This document shows, piece after piece, positions 26,701-35,230 of a DNA stretch of 35,230 nt. The stretch comes from Deltaproteobacteria bacterium. GTDB lineage: Bacteria; Desulfobacterota; Desulfomonilia; UBA1062. The stretch covers positions 1 through 35,230 of the forward strand of contig DSBG01000004.1 in assembly GCA_011046135.1 (NCBI GenBank). The letters run 5' to 3'. Position 1 is the stretch's first letter. Each line of letters starts with the position of its first letter. A model generated the notes under the pieces. It made no database searches and was not told the DNA's origin. It saw only the letters and a list, made by a program, of their open reading frames with translations. The position numbers and the translations under genes are program-made.

Positions 26701-27138
26701 TCACCCTGCCTGCGAAGCAGCGTCGGGGACCTGCATGACGATGGCCTCCACCGGGCACTCGAGGGCGCAGAACCCGCACCCGATGCACTCCTTTGCCCTG
26801 GCGAGATACGCGCAGCCGTGCGTGTTCTTCGCATCCCGGGCATCGGACATCGCCAGGCAGTTGACCGGGCAGACATCGATGCAGATGGTGCACGACATAC
26901 AGGTTTTGCTGGATATCATGGGTTTCTTCCAGCGGGACCGTTTCACCATCTGGCACAGGATACCGAACTGGTCGAGAACAGCTCCCTGCGGACAGATGCG
27001 TCCGCACGCACCGCACTCGATGCACAGGGTCTCATCGATCCTGTGGAGCTTCTGTTTTTTTCCGCTGATCGCCGCAACAGGGCAGAGTTTCGTGCACGCC
27101 TGGCAGCCATTACAGGAATCAGTGATAGAAAATGCCAT
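26701..27138 (-). CDS. Ferredoxin-like protein with four CxxCxxCxxxCP motifs
   Basis: CNGCQACTKLCP, CIECGACGRICP, CMSCTICIDVCP, CIGCGFCALECP; start refined to MAFSITDSC. Confidence 0.9.
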   Translation of the reverse strand: MAFSITDSCNGCQACTKLCPVAAISGKKQKLHRIDETLCIECGACGRICPQGAVLDQFGILCQMVKRSRWKKPMISSKTCMSCTICIDVCPVNCLAMSDARDAKNTHGCAYLARAKECIGCGFCALECPVEAIVMQVPDAASQAG

Positions 27139-27157
27139 TGGATCTCCTCCCGTTGCC

Positions 27158-29122
27158 CTAGATGGCGTCGATGCCCAGCCTGACCAGTGTCTGGTCCAAA
27201 GGCCTGCCCGTTTCCGGATCCCAGCCCAACTCTGTCCAATAGTCACGCATCATCTTCTCGATGGCCACGGTCCTCCCCTTGTTGCCGCCCTGGGTCATGG
27301 GCGGCCTTCCCACCGCCCTGTCGGACAGTTTGAAGGACTTCGGATCGATCCCGTGCCTGATGTTGAAGGCCTGTCTGATCGTCTGGATCCGCTGGCCGAT
27401 CTCCAGGTACTGCTCGGGACTCTTGTTCCAACCGGTGACGGCGTTGAGCCAGTCGAAGGTGGGTGTTCTCCTGACGCCCAGGAAGGTCCCGAAGAGGCAG
27501 AGCCCGGAACCATTGACCACGTTCATGTAGCTGCTGCACGCCGCCTCTTCCTGTGCATGCTCCCTGGTTGCGAGAAACTTCCCGTTCTTGTGATAGATCG
27601 CGAACGGCCACTTCCGGGGAAGCCCGGGGACCTTCTTCCAGAGCTGAAACATCTCGTAGTAGAGCTGTGACCCGGTGGTGTGCCGTCCCGGCGTGGGTTC
27701 CACGCTGTAGTGTACGGCAAACCCGGGGTCGCACCTGCCGTCGTGCATGGCGGGCTCCTGTCCGCCAGCATGGATGGCGTATGTGTGCGCTCCCTTCCCG
27801 ATCTTTTCAGCTGCACTTCTGCTGCCGTCCGCGAGGATATCCCCGATACCCTCCCTGTTCACCATCTTATGGATCAACGCGATCATACCGGCGGTATTGC
27901 CCCAGGTGAGATCGATCCCCCCGGTATCGTCCGTGGTGAGGATCCCGTTTTCAAAGCACTCCATGGCAAAGGCAACCGTTGCGCCGGCTGATATGGTGTC
28001 CATGCCGGCACGGTTGAGGTACTCGTTGAGGTAGAAGAGGCTGTCGGTGTCCTCGTTCATGCACAGCCCTCCAAGGGAGAGGACAGACTCGTACTCGGGT
28101 TTGTGCATCCGGGAATACGCTCCTCCGGTAACCGCGCAGATGCCGCCACACCCCAGGGGACATGCATAACAGTGGTACTTCACCACCTCGTGGTTCTTGA
28201 AGATGTCGGGGTCTGCTGACTTCGACTTCTCCATGGGCCAGTCGATATTCGATCCTTTCCAGTTCTTGACGGGTGCGTCCCCCCACTCGGGAGACATCTG
28301 GTTCAGCCCGCTGGTGCCCCACTTTCTCAGGATCAGCTTGTAGATGAAGCCGTCCTGAACCATGGCCGTGGGGAGAATCCGAAGCAGCGCGCCGAGGTAG
28401 CCCATCGTGAACCCCGGACCCAGGGGAACCTCACGCTGGACCCAGGCATTACACTTCCTGCTCAGGGCATTGACTTCTTCCCGGTTGAAGACATTGATAC
28501 GTTTCTTGCCGTCGAGAACCACGGCCTTGAGCCGTTTCGATCCCATGACGGCCCCGAGCCCCGACCTGGCGGCAATGCGCCCCTTGTCGTTGCAGATTCC
28601 CGAAATCAGGGATCGGTTCTCTCCCGCAGGACCGATCACGGCAACCCGCGCGTGGTCTCCTTCGGCGCTGAGGAGCATCTCCTCGGCCTGAACGGTGTCC
28701 TTTCCCCACAGGTGCGAGGCATCCTTGAGCCGGGCCCTTCCGTTCTTCACCAGGAGGTAGACCGGTTTCTCGCTGATGCCAGTGAAAAAAATGCCATCGT
28801 ACCCCGATCGTTTGATTGCGGGAGACAGGCTTCCACCGCAGTTGGCATCGCCCCAGCCACCAGTCAGCGGCGACTTTCCCACAACCATCCACCTGCCCGC
28901 AAACAGGCTTCCGGTTCCCGTCAGCAGGCCGGAGACAAACCCGAGGATATTGTCCGGCCCGAGGGGGTCTGCCTGGGGTGGAATCCTCTGGTAGAGGATC
29001 TGTGCGGCCAGCCCCACACCCGAGAGGTAGTCCTCGTACACCTCGGGTGAAATCGATTCTTCCCGGATCTCACCGGATGTGAGATCCACAAACAGGATCT
29101 TTCCCATGTATCCCCGGCTCAT
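27158..29122 (-). CDS. Aldehyde:ferredoxin oxidoreductase (AOR) family tungsten enzyme
   Basis: GYMGKILFVDLTSGEI, TGTGSLFAGRWMVVGKSPLTGGWGDANCGG, KYHCYACPLGCGGIC; start MSRGYM after AAAGGAGG. Confidence 0.93.
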   Translation of the reverse strand: MSRGYMGKILFVDLTSGEIREESISPEVYEDYLSGVGLAAQILYQRIPPQADPLGPDNILGFVSGLLTGTGSLFAGRWMVVGKSPLTGGWGDANCGGSLSPAIKRSGYDGIFFTGISEKPVYLLVKNGRARLKDASHLWGKDTVQAEEMLLSAEGDHARVAVIGPAGENRSLISGICNDKGRIAARSGLGAVMGSKRLKAVVLDGKKRINVFNREEVNALSRKCNAWVQREVPLGPGFTMGYLGALLRILPTAMVQDGFIYKLILRKWGTSGLNQMSPEWGDAPVKNWKGSNIDWPMEKSKSADPDIFKNHEVVKYHCYACPLGCGGICAVTGGAYSRMHKPEYESVLSLGGLCMNEDTDSLFYLNEYLNRAGMDTISAGATVAFAMECFENGILTTDDTGGIDLTWGNTAGMIALIHKMVNREGIGDILADGSRSAAEKIGKGAHTYAIHAGGQEPAMHDGRCDPGFAVHYSVEPTPGRHTTGSQLYYEMFQLWKKVPGLPRKWPFAIYHKNGKFLATREHAQEEAACSSYMNVVNGSGLCLFGTFLGVRRTPTFDWLNAVTGWNKSPEQYLEIGQRIQTIRQAFNIRHGIDPKSFKLSDRAVGRPPMTQGGNKGRTVAIEKMMRDYWTELGWDPETGRPLDQTLVRLGIDAI

Positions 29123-29368
29123 ACGTCCTCCTTTTGTGTGCAACAACATCAGGCGCGGTGATGCTCGCCCTGTCCTGCGGCACCAGGTGTACGCCCGTTC
29201 AGATCTCCTGCCTCTGTGTAGGAAAACCCTTCACTGAAAAAAATCTCTCGTGCCGGATGGGCTTCCCGCGTCCCGAACCTGACCGCTTCATATCCGTCAG
29301 CATTGAGTGCGCTCCGCACAGGAGTGCACCCATACTGCACTGAAGACCGGCTCTGTTCGGCGAACGCC

Positions 29369-29398
29369 TTGACATTTCCCCTCCTGCAGGACTATCAT
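29369..29398 (+). promoter_or_regulatory. Candidate promoter TTGACA-N18-TATCAT for the activase gene
   Basis: Near-consensus boxes upstream of the ORF. Confidence 0.5.
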
Positions 29399-29475
29399 AC
29401 CACTGTTTTACATTAACACCTTTGTCCAAAAGACAATTGTACGCACTAGGCCACAGGGAGTCAACAGGACATCAC

Positions 29476-30432
29476 ATGCGTTCAGAAAAACCGATGGGAC
29501 TCGCCACAGAAAAACCATCTCAGGACAAAGCCCTGATCTTCGAAATCAAGGGAAACTCGCTGGACGACGGTCCGGGTATCAGGACCGTGGTCTTTTTCAA
29601 GGGCTGCCCATTGAGCTGCTTCTGGTGCCACAATCCCGAGAGCATGAACGCTCGAATCGAACTCTCCTATGACAGGAAAGAATGCATCGGCTGCGATTCA
29701 TGCATCGATGTGTGCGACAAAGGCTCCCTGAGAAGGGACGATCCTTCCTTCATCACCAGGAGTTCCTGCACGCTGTGCATGAAGTGTGTGGAGGTCTGTC
29801 CCGGGGGAGCCCTCTCCCAGGTCGGGAGGTATCTGTCGGTGGAAGAGGTCCTCAAGAAGATCGTCGTGGATCTTCCCTTCTTCACGACCTCGGGAGGAGG
29901 GGTCACCCTTTCCGGCGGGGAACCCACCCTGTACATGCCCTACATCTCGAACCTGATGAGACAACTCCGGCATATGGGGGTCTCGACCCTGATCGAGACG
30001 TGCGGCCTCTTCAATCTCGAGACCTTCATGGAGCTCTGCTACCCCGTGTGTGACCTCATCTACTTCGACATCAAGCTCCTCGACGCCCAGGAGCACAAAA
30101 AGTTCTGTGGAGCCACCAACGACATGATCCTGAAGAATTTCATCCAGCTGAGCCGGACCTGTGCAGAAGAGAAGAAACACCTTCTTCCCCGGGTGCCCCT
30201 GATTCCCGGAATCACGGCAACGGAACGAAACCTCACGGCCATTGCTTCGTTCCTCAGGGAGACGGGACACGAGAAGGTCGAACTCCTGCCGTACAATCCT
30301 TTGTGGAGCGAGAAGCTGGAAAAGATCGGGAGCCGGCGTACCCTGGATGATCATGCTCCCATGAAGACCTGGATGGACCGTGATGACCTGAACCGCTGCA
30401 GGGCCATGTTTTCAGGATTCGAGATCATCTGA
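29476..30432 (+). CDS. Glycyl-radical enzyme activating protein (radical SAM, with ferredoxin insert)
   Basis: GNSLDDGPGIRTVVFFKGCPLSCFWCHNPES, two CxxCxxCxxxC(P/D) motifs, TTSGGGVTLSGGEP; ORF could extend to TTG 29422. Confidence 0.92.
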   Translation: MRSEKPMGLATEKPSQDKALIFEIKGNSLDDGPGIRTVVFFKGCPLSCFWCHNPESMNARIELSYDRKECIGCDSCIDVCDKGSLRRDDPSFITRSSCTLCMKCVEVCPGGALSQVGRYLSVEEVLKKIVVDLPFFTTSGGGVTLSGGEPTLYMPYISNLMRQLRHMGVSTLIETCGLFNLETFMELCYPVCDLIYFDIKLLDAQEHKKFCGATNDMILKNFIQLSRTCAEEKKHLLPRVPLIPGITATERNLTAIASFLRETGHEKVELLPYNPLWSEKLEKIGSRRTLDDHAPMKTWMDRDDLNRCRAMFSGFEII

Positions 30433-30469
30433 GATCATTTTTTCTCCGCAGAGCTCTCACCGCGATGAA

Positions 30470-30640
30470 CCACAGGTTTTTCTTTTATCAGGATTGAGAT
30501 TGGTGGGTCTGCACCTGAAGAACGCCCCCGGCAAAGGGCCACAGGTTCTCCTTTTATCAGAATTGAGATTGATGGGTTTGCACCTGAAGAAAGTTTTTGG
30601 CGAAGAGCCACAGGGTCTCCTTTTATCAGGAGAACGACAC
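30470..30640. repeat. 69-bp tandem repeat, two full copies plus a partial third
   Basis: CCACAGG...CTTTTATCAG...TTGAGATTG.TGGGT.TGCACCTGAAGAA; units begin 30470, 30539, 30608. Confidence 0.9.
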
Positions 30641-30681
30641 ACTTTTTCTCTGGAGGCTCGTGTCGGGAAGCGGGAAAGGAA

Positions 30682-31512
30682 TCAGGCCACCCGGCATGCT
30701 GGCCAGGGATCACGCATCCCGGGACACACCCCTTCCGGGAGGACGACCTCCACGGCAACGGGAAGGTGGTCTGACTGCCGGTAGGGCAGCACCATGGCGT
30801 GTGCGATGTGAATGCTTCGGGAGACCAGAATGTGGTCGAAATGCATCCTCGGACTCCAGCTGGGATAGGTGAGCATGTCCGCAGCAGGCATCTTCAGTTC
30901 GTTCTCGTGGATGAGGAGATTCATCTCCTCGCTGCCTGCGCTGCAGTTGAGGTCACCCATGACGATCACGTGGGGAAGTCCCCTAATGAGCCTGGAGAGA
31001 AACTCCACCTGTCGCATCCTCGCCTTTGCGCTCAACGAGAGGTGCACGAGCAGGAGCACGAGGGGGTCTTCCCTGGTTCCCAGATGGGCCATCAGGGCGC
31101 CGCGACCCGGAACCCGAGACGGGAGGGCATACCTGCTGAGCGAGGTGCAGGGGTATCTGCTGAGAATTCCCATGCTGTGCTGTGCGATCCTGCCCCAGTG
31201 TCTGTTGGTCTGATCATACCAGTGGGGAAATTCCGCCTGCTCGGCGAGGTACTGGGCAAAGTTTACATACCCGCCCCTGTGGCTCCCACTGTCCAGCTCC
31301 TGCAGCCCGACGACATCGAAGGACCTGATGATGTGAGCGATGTTGTTCAGGTTTTTCAGCCTGTGTCTGAAGGGGAGGAAATGCTTCCACCCATGGAGCA
31401 GGTAGTGCCGGTATTTCGAGGCAGCGATGCCCATGTGAACATTGTAGCTGAGAAGCCGCAGTCGTTCACCACCAGTGTCCGACGACCAGGACTGTGGGCC
31501 AACGGTCTTCAT
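30682..31512 (-). CDS. Endonuclease/exonuclease/phosphatase (EEP) family protein
   Basis: LRLLSYNVHMG, VVGLQELD, VIVMGDLNC, HFDHILVS, SDHLPVAVEV. Confidence 0.92.
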   Translation of the reverse strand: MKTVGPQSWSSDTGGERLRLLSYNVHMGIAASKYRHYLLHGWKHFLPFRHRLKNLNNIAHIIRSFDVVGLQELDSGSHRGGYVNFAQYLAEQAEFPHWYDQTNRHWGRIAQHSMGILSRYPCTSLSRYALPSRVPGRGALMAHLGTREDPLVLLLVHLSLSAKARMRQVEFLSRLIRGLPHVIVMGDLNCSAGSEEMNLLIHENELKMPAADMLTYPSWSPRMHFDHILVSRSIHIAHAMVLPYRQSDHLPVAVEVVLPEGVCPGMRDPWPACRVA

Positions 31513-31737
31513 CTCGGGGGGAACGTCCGGTTCATGTGGATCGCGTGCTCTCTCCCGCTGTGTGATCGCTCCGGCAGGGAAAACCCTTCTCTGGAATCCG
31601 GGGGTGCGTGTTCGCTTTTCACAGGATTTCCTTTGTCGTGCAGTCTCGTGTCTCGCCTGCTGGGATCCTAGTCGAAGGACTCTCGAGATGCAAGGGCTTT
31701 CTGATAAAAAACCCCCGGAGGAGGATCGTTTTCCGGA

Positions 31738-32187
31738 TCAGATCACAGACTGGATGTAGCGCTCCAACTCCTGCCTGGAGCGTGCTCCCGTAAGGGAATT
31801 CACCAGGGTTCCATCCTTGAAGAAGAGCAGCGTCGGGATGCTCCTGATGGAAAACCGCGAAGCGGTTTGCGGATTCTCGTCCACATTGATTTTCGCAATC
31901 TTGATTTTCCCGGCGTACGCTTCCGCGAGCTGATCGAGTATCGGGGTCACCGTTCTGCATGGCCCGCACCAGGGGGCCCAGAAATCCACGAGCACAGCCC
32001 CGGGGTATGCAAGCACGTCATCCTTGAATCCGGCATCGGTCACCTCGACGGGACGATGGAACACGCCCGGGGACGTGATCGGCCCGTGACACGTTCCGCA
32101 CCGGGCCTGTTCCCCTGTGCGAGACGCTGGAATCCTGTTCCTGGATTTGCACCTGGGACACTGAACAATGACAGCCTCATGTTTCAT
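31738..32187 (-). CDS. trxC: Thioredoxin with N-terminal zinc ribbon (TrxC/thioredoxin-2 type)
   Basis: CPRC...CGTC ribbon and VDFWAPWCGPCR active site. Confidence 0.92.
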   Translation of the reverse strand: MKHEAVIVQCPRCKSRNRIPASRTGEQARCGTCHGPITSPGVFHRPVEVTDAGFKDDVLAYPGAVLVDFWAPWCGPCRTVTPILDQLAEAYAGKIKIAKINVDENPQTASRFSIRSIPTLLFFKDGTLVNSLTGARSRQELERYIQSVI

Positions 32188-32449
32188 GGGGTAGCCCTCC
32201 CCTTGATTTTCCCCTCAGCATGTCTGAGTGTTTCTTTAATAGGTGCTCATGATCACCTTTCCAAGGGGGAGAGCTGCAACACCTGGTCCCACAATTCGGC
32301 TTCTTTCAGTCGATCTGTATTGACACAAAAATCATGCCCATGATACACGCTCAGTGCATCATTCATTCCCACCAGTCCCAAGGCAGGGTTTGATTGCGAC
32401 ACAGGCACCACCTCACCACAGAACGATGGAACCAGGGAGGCAACCAGAG

Positions 32450-34090
32450 ATGACAACGTTCAGAGGAATATCCATTGGAGACCTTGCCAGGGAAACAGCG
32501 GCGCTCGTTCCGGACAACGACGCCCTGGTGTATCCCGCCGCAGGGCTGAGGCTCACCTACCGCGAACTCCTGAAGAAAACAGAGGAAGTCGCCAAGGGGT
32601 TCATGGCCATCGGCGTAAAAAAAGGCGACCACGTTTCCGTGTGGACCACCAACCTGCCGGAATGGATCTTCCTCCAGCTCGGGCTGGGCATGATCGGGGC
32701 TGTGCTCGTGACGGTGAACACGAACTACAAGTCGAGCGAACTGGAATACATCCTGAACCAGTCAGACTCCACCACCCTGGTGATCATGGATCAGTATCGG
32801 GACACCAGCTTCTACCTCACCGCGAAAGAGGTGCTCCCCGAACTCGATACGAGCGTGAAGGGAAATCTCTCCTCTGAAACGCTACCGTTTTTGAAAAACG
32901 TCGTCTACATCGGAGACAGAGAGGAAACTCCCGGCATGTTCTCCTTCGATGAGGTGCTCGAGCAGGGGAAAACCGTCACGGATGCGGAACTGACCGAGAG
33001 AGAGCGTTCCATCCACTTCCACGACGTGGTCAACATGCAGTACACCTCCGGCACCACGGGATTTCCCAAGGGAGTCATGCTCACGCACTACAACATCATC
33101 AACAATGCGCAGATGGTGGGCGATGTCATGGGAATGACCTCTGATGACCGGCTCCTGATCCAGGTGCCCCTGTTCCACTGCTTCGGGTGTGTGATGAGCT
33201 CGCTCAACTGTGTCGCCCACGGCTCCACCATGGTGCTCGTGGAATACTTCGACCCCCTCAAGGCGCTGACCTCCATCGAGCAGGAGCGCTGCACCGCCAT
33301 CAACGGGGTCCCCACCATGTTCATCGCCCTGCTTTCGCACAAGGAATTCCCACGCTTCGACGTGTCGTCGCTGCGCACCGGCATCATGGCCGGGGCCCCC
33401 TGCCCGGTGGAGACCATGAACCAGGTCAGGGAGATCATGCACTGTCCCGAAATCGTGATCGCATTCGGGCAGACTGAGTGCTCCCCGGTGATGACCATGA
33501 CCAGGAGGGACGATCCGGTGGAGCTCCGCGTGTCAACGGTCGGAAAGCTCCTGCCCGGGATCGAAGGCAGGATCATCGATCCCGAAACTGGAACTGAACT
33601 CCCGGATGATGTGCAGGGCGAGATCGTCACGAGGAGCCCGTGCATCATGAAGGGGTACTACAAGATGCCCGATGACACGAAAAAGGCCATCGATGCCGAC
33701 GGGTGGCTCCACACCGGGGACTTGGGCTCTCGGGATGCGAACGGGTACTTCAAGGTGACCGGCAGGATCAAGGAGATGATCATCCGCGGTGGAGAGAACA
33801 TCTACCCGCGCGAGATCGAGGAATTCCTCCTGAAAAACCCCAAGGTCCGCGAGGTGTTCGTGGTGGGGGTGCCGGACAGGAAATACGGCGAGCAGCTCCT
33901 GGCCGTGGTCATCCTCAAGCAGGACATGGAGGCCAGTGCCGATGAGCTCGTGGAGTTCTGCACCGGGAAGATCGCCCGTCACAAGATACCGAAATACTGG
34001 GAGTTCGTGGACCACGTGCCCATGACCGCCAGCGGCAAGGTGCAGAAGTACAAGATCGTGGAGGAGTACGCCCTGGCATACGCGTCCTGA
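32450..34090 (+). CDS. AMP-dependent (fatty) acyl-CoA synthetase
   Basis: YTSGTTGFPKGVMLTH, GWLHTGDLGSRDANGYFKVTGRIKEMIIRGGENIYPREIE, C-terminal SGKVQKYK; SD AGGGAGG before MTTFRG. Confidence 0.93.
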   Translation: MTTFRGISIGDLARETAALVPDNDALVYPAAGLRLTYRELLKKTEEVAKGFMAIGVKKGDHVSVWTTNLPEWIFLQLGLGMIGAVLVTVNTNYKSSELEYILNQSDSTTLVIMDQYRDTSFYLTAKEVLPELDTSVKGNLSSETLPFLKNVVYIGDREETPGMFSFDEVLEQGKTVTDAELTERERSIHFHDVVNMQYTSGTTGFPKGVMLTHYNIINNAQMVGDVMGMTSDDRLLIQVPLFHCFGCVMSSLNCVAHGSTMVLVEYFDPLKALTSIEQERCTAINGVPTMFIALLSHKEFPRFDVSSLRTGIMAGAPCPVETMNQVREIMHCPEIVIAFGQTECSPVMTMTRRDDPVELRVSTVGKLLPGIEGRIIDPETGTELPDDVQGEIVTRSPCIMKGYYKMPDDTKKAIDADGWLHTGDLGSRDANGYFKVTGRIKEMIIRGGENIYPREIEEFLLKNPKVREVFVVGVPDRKYGEQLLAVVILKQDMEASADELVEFCTGKIARHKIPKYWEFVDHVPMTASGKVQKYKIVEEYALAYAS

Positions 34091-34361
34091 GGGACGGCTC
34101 TTCACGGCACTAGCTTCCCGAAGTGAGCACGCTCCTGGATGTGCCTCCTCAGGACAAGGGATTCGGATCACGCCCCTCATGCTTCAGCAGACTTTGGTCG
34201 CAGGAGATCTTTGAGGATCACCTTCGAATCACGCCCCACGTCCTGTACCCTGCGGGCATCAGTGCCGCATCACTGCGTGCCAGGAGTTCCCGGAGGCCCG
34301 TTTGCCGAAGCCTTGTTCGCTTCTGGGAAACAGCGATGGTATGGGAGAAGGCTCCGTTGGC

Positions 34362-35111
34362 TCAGCCCTGCGCGGCAAGGGTGAATCGCCACGCACAGTA
34401 CCAGTCATCGGGGTGCGGGTCAGGCGGGCACCCGATGCATTCCACAACGATCCTGGGGTCGATTGCCCGGGCAAAGGACCGGTACTCCACAAGTCCTGTC
34501 GATTTGCATGGGTAATCCTGCAACCCCTTCTTCTTCCGGGTCGTCTGCACAATGCACTGGTTCATCTGAAAGACGATGCTCTCAGGCCCCTCGTCATAGA
34601 TGGTCTGGACATTGATCTGGTGATACGGCCTGAATCGCAGGGCAGTCTTGAGGCCCCCCAGACCAGGGTTCTCTCCCAGGCCGAGGAATCTCTTGATGGA
34701 GAATCCCTCGAAGGTGCAGAACCTCATGACACAGCTTGCAGCGCAGCGCTCGGCATCGAGCATGGTGAATGCCCGCTCCACGGCCTGAAACCAGATGCCG
34801 TCGGCTGTCAGCCAGTTGGTTCCCAGCGCCTTGATGAATTGCAGCAGGGTTTCCCGTGGAAGAGACCGCAGAACATCGGGAATACCGTCCTTCTCCTCGA
34901 ATCCAAGGGTCCGTGAGACCCTCCTCATCTGTGCCTGCAGGCTCTTTTTCCAGGCGTCATCGAGAATCTCGAGGGCCCGGTCCATACCGAACTGGTGTTC
35001 TGCTTCCCGGAAATAGAGTGTGTGGTGAACCAGGATCTGATGCATCATCAGGACACAGAGTTCTGCGAGTCTGTCCGTGGTGAGATCTTCGGGTGCAAAT
35101 CCGTCTGTCAT
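34362..35111 (-). CDS. Conserved hypothetical protein (possibly DUF6125-like)
   Basis: Long ORF with Cys/Trp-containing C-terminal region QTTRKKKGLQDYPCKSTGLVEYRSFARAIDPRIVVECIGCPPD. Confidence 0.7.
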   Translation of the reverse strand: MTDGFAPEDLTTDRLAELCVLMMHQILVHHTLYFREAEHQFGMDRALEILDDAWKKSLQAQMRRVSRTLGFEEKDGIPDVLRSLPRETLLQFIKALGTNWLTADGIWFQAVERAFTMLDAERCAASCVMRFCTFEGFSIKRFLGLGENPGLGGLKTALRFRPYHQINVQTIYDEGPESIVFQMNQCIVQTTRKKKGLQDYPCKSTGLVEYRSFARAIDPRIVVECIGCPPDPHPDDWYCAWRFTLAAQG

Positions 35112-35230
35112 ATCGTTGCCTCACAAGCATGTTATCAATTAGGAAATAGCGCTGCAATAAGGGAAGAGATCCTCTCAATTACCCGGGTCCCTGTGATTCA
35201 GCGGATTCCCCTGCGAGTTCCCGTTGTAAC

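Noticed and set aside
26735-27670. Plus-strand ORF (311 aa)
   Set aside because: Antisense to the ferredoxin and AOR genes; shadow ORF
30470-30640. CRISPR-like array
   Set aside because: Period 69 bp with the whole unit conserved, no unique spacers, and no cas genes
30799-31671. Plus-strand ORF (290 aa)
   Set aside because: Antisense to the EEP gene; no domain signal
34091-34361. Repeated ATCACGCCCC segments in the intergenic gap
   Set aside because: Only short matches; no structure or ORF support

Overview
The window looks like an ordinary chromosomal segment of an anaerobic Deltaproteobacterium/Desulfobacterota-type organism (inferred from gene content only). Left arm, minus strand: a probable secreted-protein operon (a giant Ig-like/YVTN-propeller protein, an exported ankyrin protein, and the 5' end of a third secreted protein at the window edge) preceded by a PEP-CTERM protein. 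Next come an M48 metalloprotease lipoprotein, a MerR-family regulator with an apparent second HTH, a PKD-type lipoprotein, and a convergent pair of nitronate monooxygenase (NMO) paralogs. The middle is a housekeeping block: ftsY, hldE/rfaE1-type kinase, DUF4416, yicC, remA/DUF370, gmk, pyrF, tonB-like, rsmD, coaD, aspartate aminotransferase, fliS plus a small coupled chaperone-like gene, maf, glpK and an mlaE-type permease. The right part has a tungsten AOR-family oxidoreductase with a four-cluster ferredoxin, a divergent orphan glycyl-radical-enzyme activase, an EEP-family hydrolase, trxC-type thioredoxin, an acyl-CoA synthetase and a conserved hypothetical. The strongest new signal is a ~29-31 bp palindrome (TAAA-N2-TTAtAGTT-N-AACTtTAA-N2-TTTA) just downstream of TTGACA-N17 promoters in front of the MerR gene and both NMO genes. 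This predicts a small local regulon. Other points: two candidate leaderless promoters (rsmD, maf), a 69-bp tandem repeat (23 codons per unit) after the EEP gene, a 61-bp repeat that duplicates an SD-ATG segment, a histone-like Lys-rich tail on one NMO, and FtsY with hydrophobic N-terminal segments. No CRISPR array, tRNA, rRNA or transposase was recognised. Nothing was computed or searched; all homology calls come from reading the sequence.
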